Source: a virus. Taken from it: 21,878 nt of DNA. The notes under the pieces are model-generated. The model saw only the letters and a list, made by a program, of their open reading frames with translations, ran no database searches and was not told the origin of the DNA. This document shows positions 21,015 through 21,878 of the stretch, one piece after another. The first letter of the stretch is position 1, and every line of letters begins with the position of its first letter. The stretch lies in the IMG/VR virus record IMGVR_UViG_3300021963_000738, positions 1 through 21,878 of that record; one strand, given 5' to 3'. The translations under genes and the position numbers were made by a program.

Positions 21015-21878
21015 TTCTACCACTAACCAAACACGCTCGCAACATCCACGACCTGACCTGCCAAAGCGGGCAGGAGTTCTTGCTAATTTCCGACCTGCAT
21101 TGGGACAACCCGCATTGTGACAGGGGGCTACTTACCAACCACCTCAAAGAGGCACAACGCCGCAATGCAGGAGTCATCGTTAATGGTGACTGCTTTTGCC
21201 TCATGCAGGGGAAGGGCGACCCACGCAGGAGCAAGGAAGACATCCGAGAAGAACACAACAATGCAAGGTACCTGGATAGTATCGTGAACACGGCGGTGGA
21301 ATGGTTTGCCCCATACGCAAAGAATCTTCTGCTGGTTGGCTACGGGAACCACGAAACCTCCATTATACACCATCAGGAAACCGACATCCTGCAACGATTC
21401 GCCAGTACGCTGAACTACGCCACAGGGTCAGCAGTTGAAGTTGGCGGCTACGGCGGCACGATAGACATCCGAGTGAACCACGACCCCAATCGGGGGATGA
21501 ACTTCGTCCTGCATTATTTTCATGGGGCAGGTGGGGGAGGGGTCATCAGCAAGGGCGTAATTCACGACTCAAGGTTAATGATGACAATGGAAGGATATGA
21601 CTGCACCTGGATGGGCCATGTCCATGAGTTATACTACCACCAAAACATGATTCACAAATATGACCGTCAAACCAAGACCCTTATTCAAAAGCCTGTTCAC
21701 CAGTTGCGTACTGCGACTTATAAAGAGGAATGGGACGGCGGCTACATGGGATTTCATACTGAGCGAGGAAGAGGCCCGAAGCCTTTGGGTGGATATTGGA
21801 TGAAACTTGAAACCAGCAGGAACGCAAGCAAGGACAACAAGGGGACCGAACTGCAACTCCACGCCACCTTCACACCTG
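21011..21878 (+). CDS. Metallophosphoesterase, calcineurin-like (3'-partial)
   Basis: At least 289 residues, open through the right edge. The calcineurin-like phosphoesterase motifs appear in order: LISDLHWD (Asp28, His30), NGDCF (Gly59-Asp60), YGNHE (Gly112-Glu115), FHGAGGGG with His171, and MGHVHE (Gly202-His205). These ligate two metal ions and cleave phosphodiester bonds. Relatives include phage and bacterial nucleases of the SbcD/Mre11 type and cyclic-nucleotide phosphodiesterases; which substrate applies is not decidable. It is translated from an ATGA overlap with the spanin-like gene. The stop is not in the window. Confidence 0.85.
   Translation, partial: MILPLTKHARNIHDLTCQSGQEFLLISDLHWDNPHCDRGLLTNHLKEAQRRNAGVIVNGDCFCLMQGKGDPRRSKEDIREEHNNARYLDSIVNTAVEWFAPYAKNLLLVGYGNHETSIIHHQETDILQRFASTLNYATGSAVEVGGYGGTIDIRVNHDPNRGMNFVLHYFHGAGGGGVISKGVIHDSRLMMTMEGYDCTWMGHVHELYYHQNMIHKYDRQTKTLIQKPVHQLRTATYKEEWDGGYMGFHTERGRGPKPLGGYWMKLETSRNASKDNKGTELQLHATFTP

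Noticed and set aside
1-21878. CRISPR array, insertion sequence, integrase, attachment site or diversity-generating retroelement
   Set aside because: No regularly spaced repeats, transposase or reverse-transcriptase motifs, or tandem template/variable repeats were seen on reading through; a tRNA-like gene is present, but no repeated copy of its 3' end was noticed elsewhere in the window.

Overview
The window is a stretch of a tailed double-stranded DNA phage or prophage. Every gene I can support lies on the + strand, and genes are tightly packed: start and stop codons overlap or sit within a few bases at most junctions, and the longest gap is about 90 bases. Three things suggest a Bacteroidota (Bacteroidetes) host. 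Shine-Dalgarno sequences are largely absent. Several gaps carry TAnnTTTG or TAnnTTTA, matching the -7 promoter element of that phylum. Many structural proteins resemble families I associate with Bacteroidetes phages, although no search was run. A tape measure protein, a frameshifted tail chaperone and a tail-tube candidate, with no sheath gene seen, suggest a non-contractile (siphovirus-like) tail.

Layout. 1-1460: small terminase (left part missing) and large terminase. 1471-1697: two tiny overlapping membrane peptides. 1694-3638: two glycosyltransferase-like genes and a SAM methyltransferase. 3635-4380: tail assembly chaperone with a probable -1 frameshift at a run of nine T. 4393-4485: a tRNA-like gene with an unusual anticodon region. 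4516-10261: a gp10-like tail completion protein, two large tail proteins and the tape measure. 10279-12471: XkdF-type prohead protease, scaffold candidate and major capsid protein, ending at a strong terminator. 12539-13072: tail-tube candidate, followed by a second terminator. 13165-14241: a third glycosyltransferase. 14273-15222: two beta-rich structural proteins. 15219-18466: portal with an HTH-like and MuF-like C-terminal extension, a connector and a tail-terminator candidate. 18500-20494: a small structural protein, a 57-residue adhesion module, a tail fibre and its small partner. 20509-21014: holin-like and spanin-like proteins. 21011-end: a metallophosphoesterase cut by the window edge.

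Together the genes cover DNA packaging, prohead assembly and maturation, the neck, the tail, receptor binding and probably lysis. No endolysin, replication or integration gene is visible. The gene order is unusual: the portal lies about 14 kb downstream of the terminase, and most tail genes come before the head genes. The three glycosyltransferases and the methyltransferase suggest sugar modification of virion proteins or of host surface glycans, but no target is identified.
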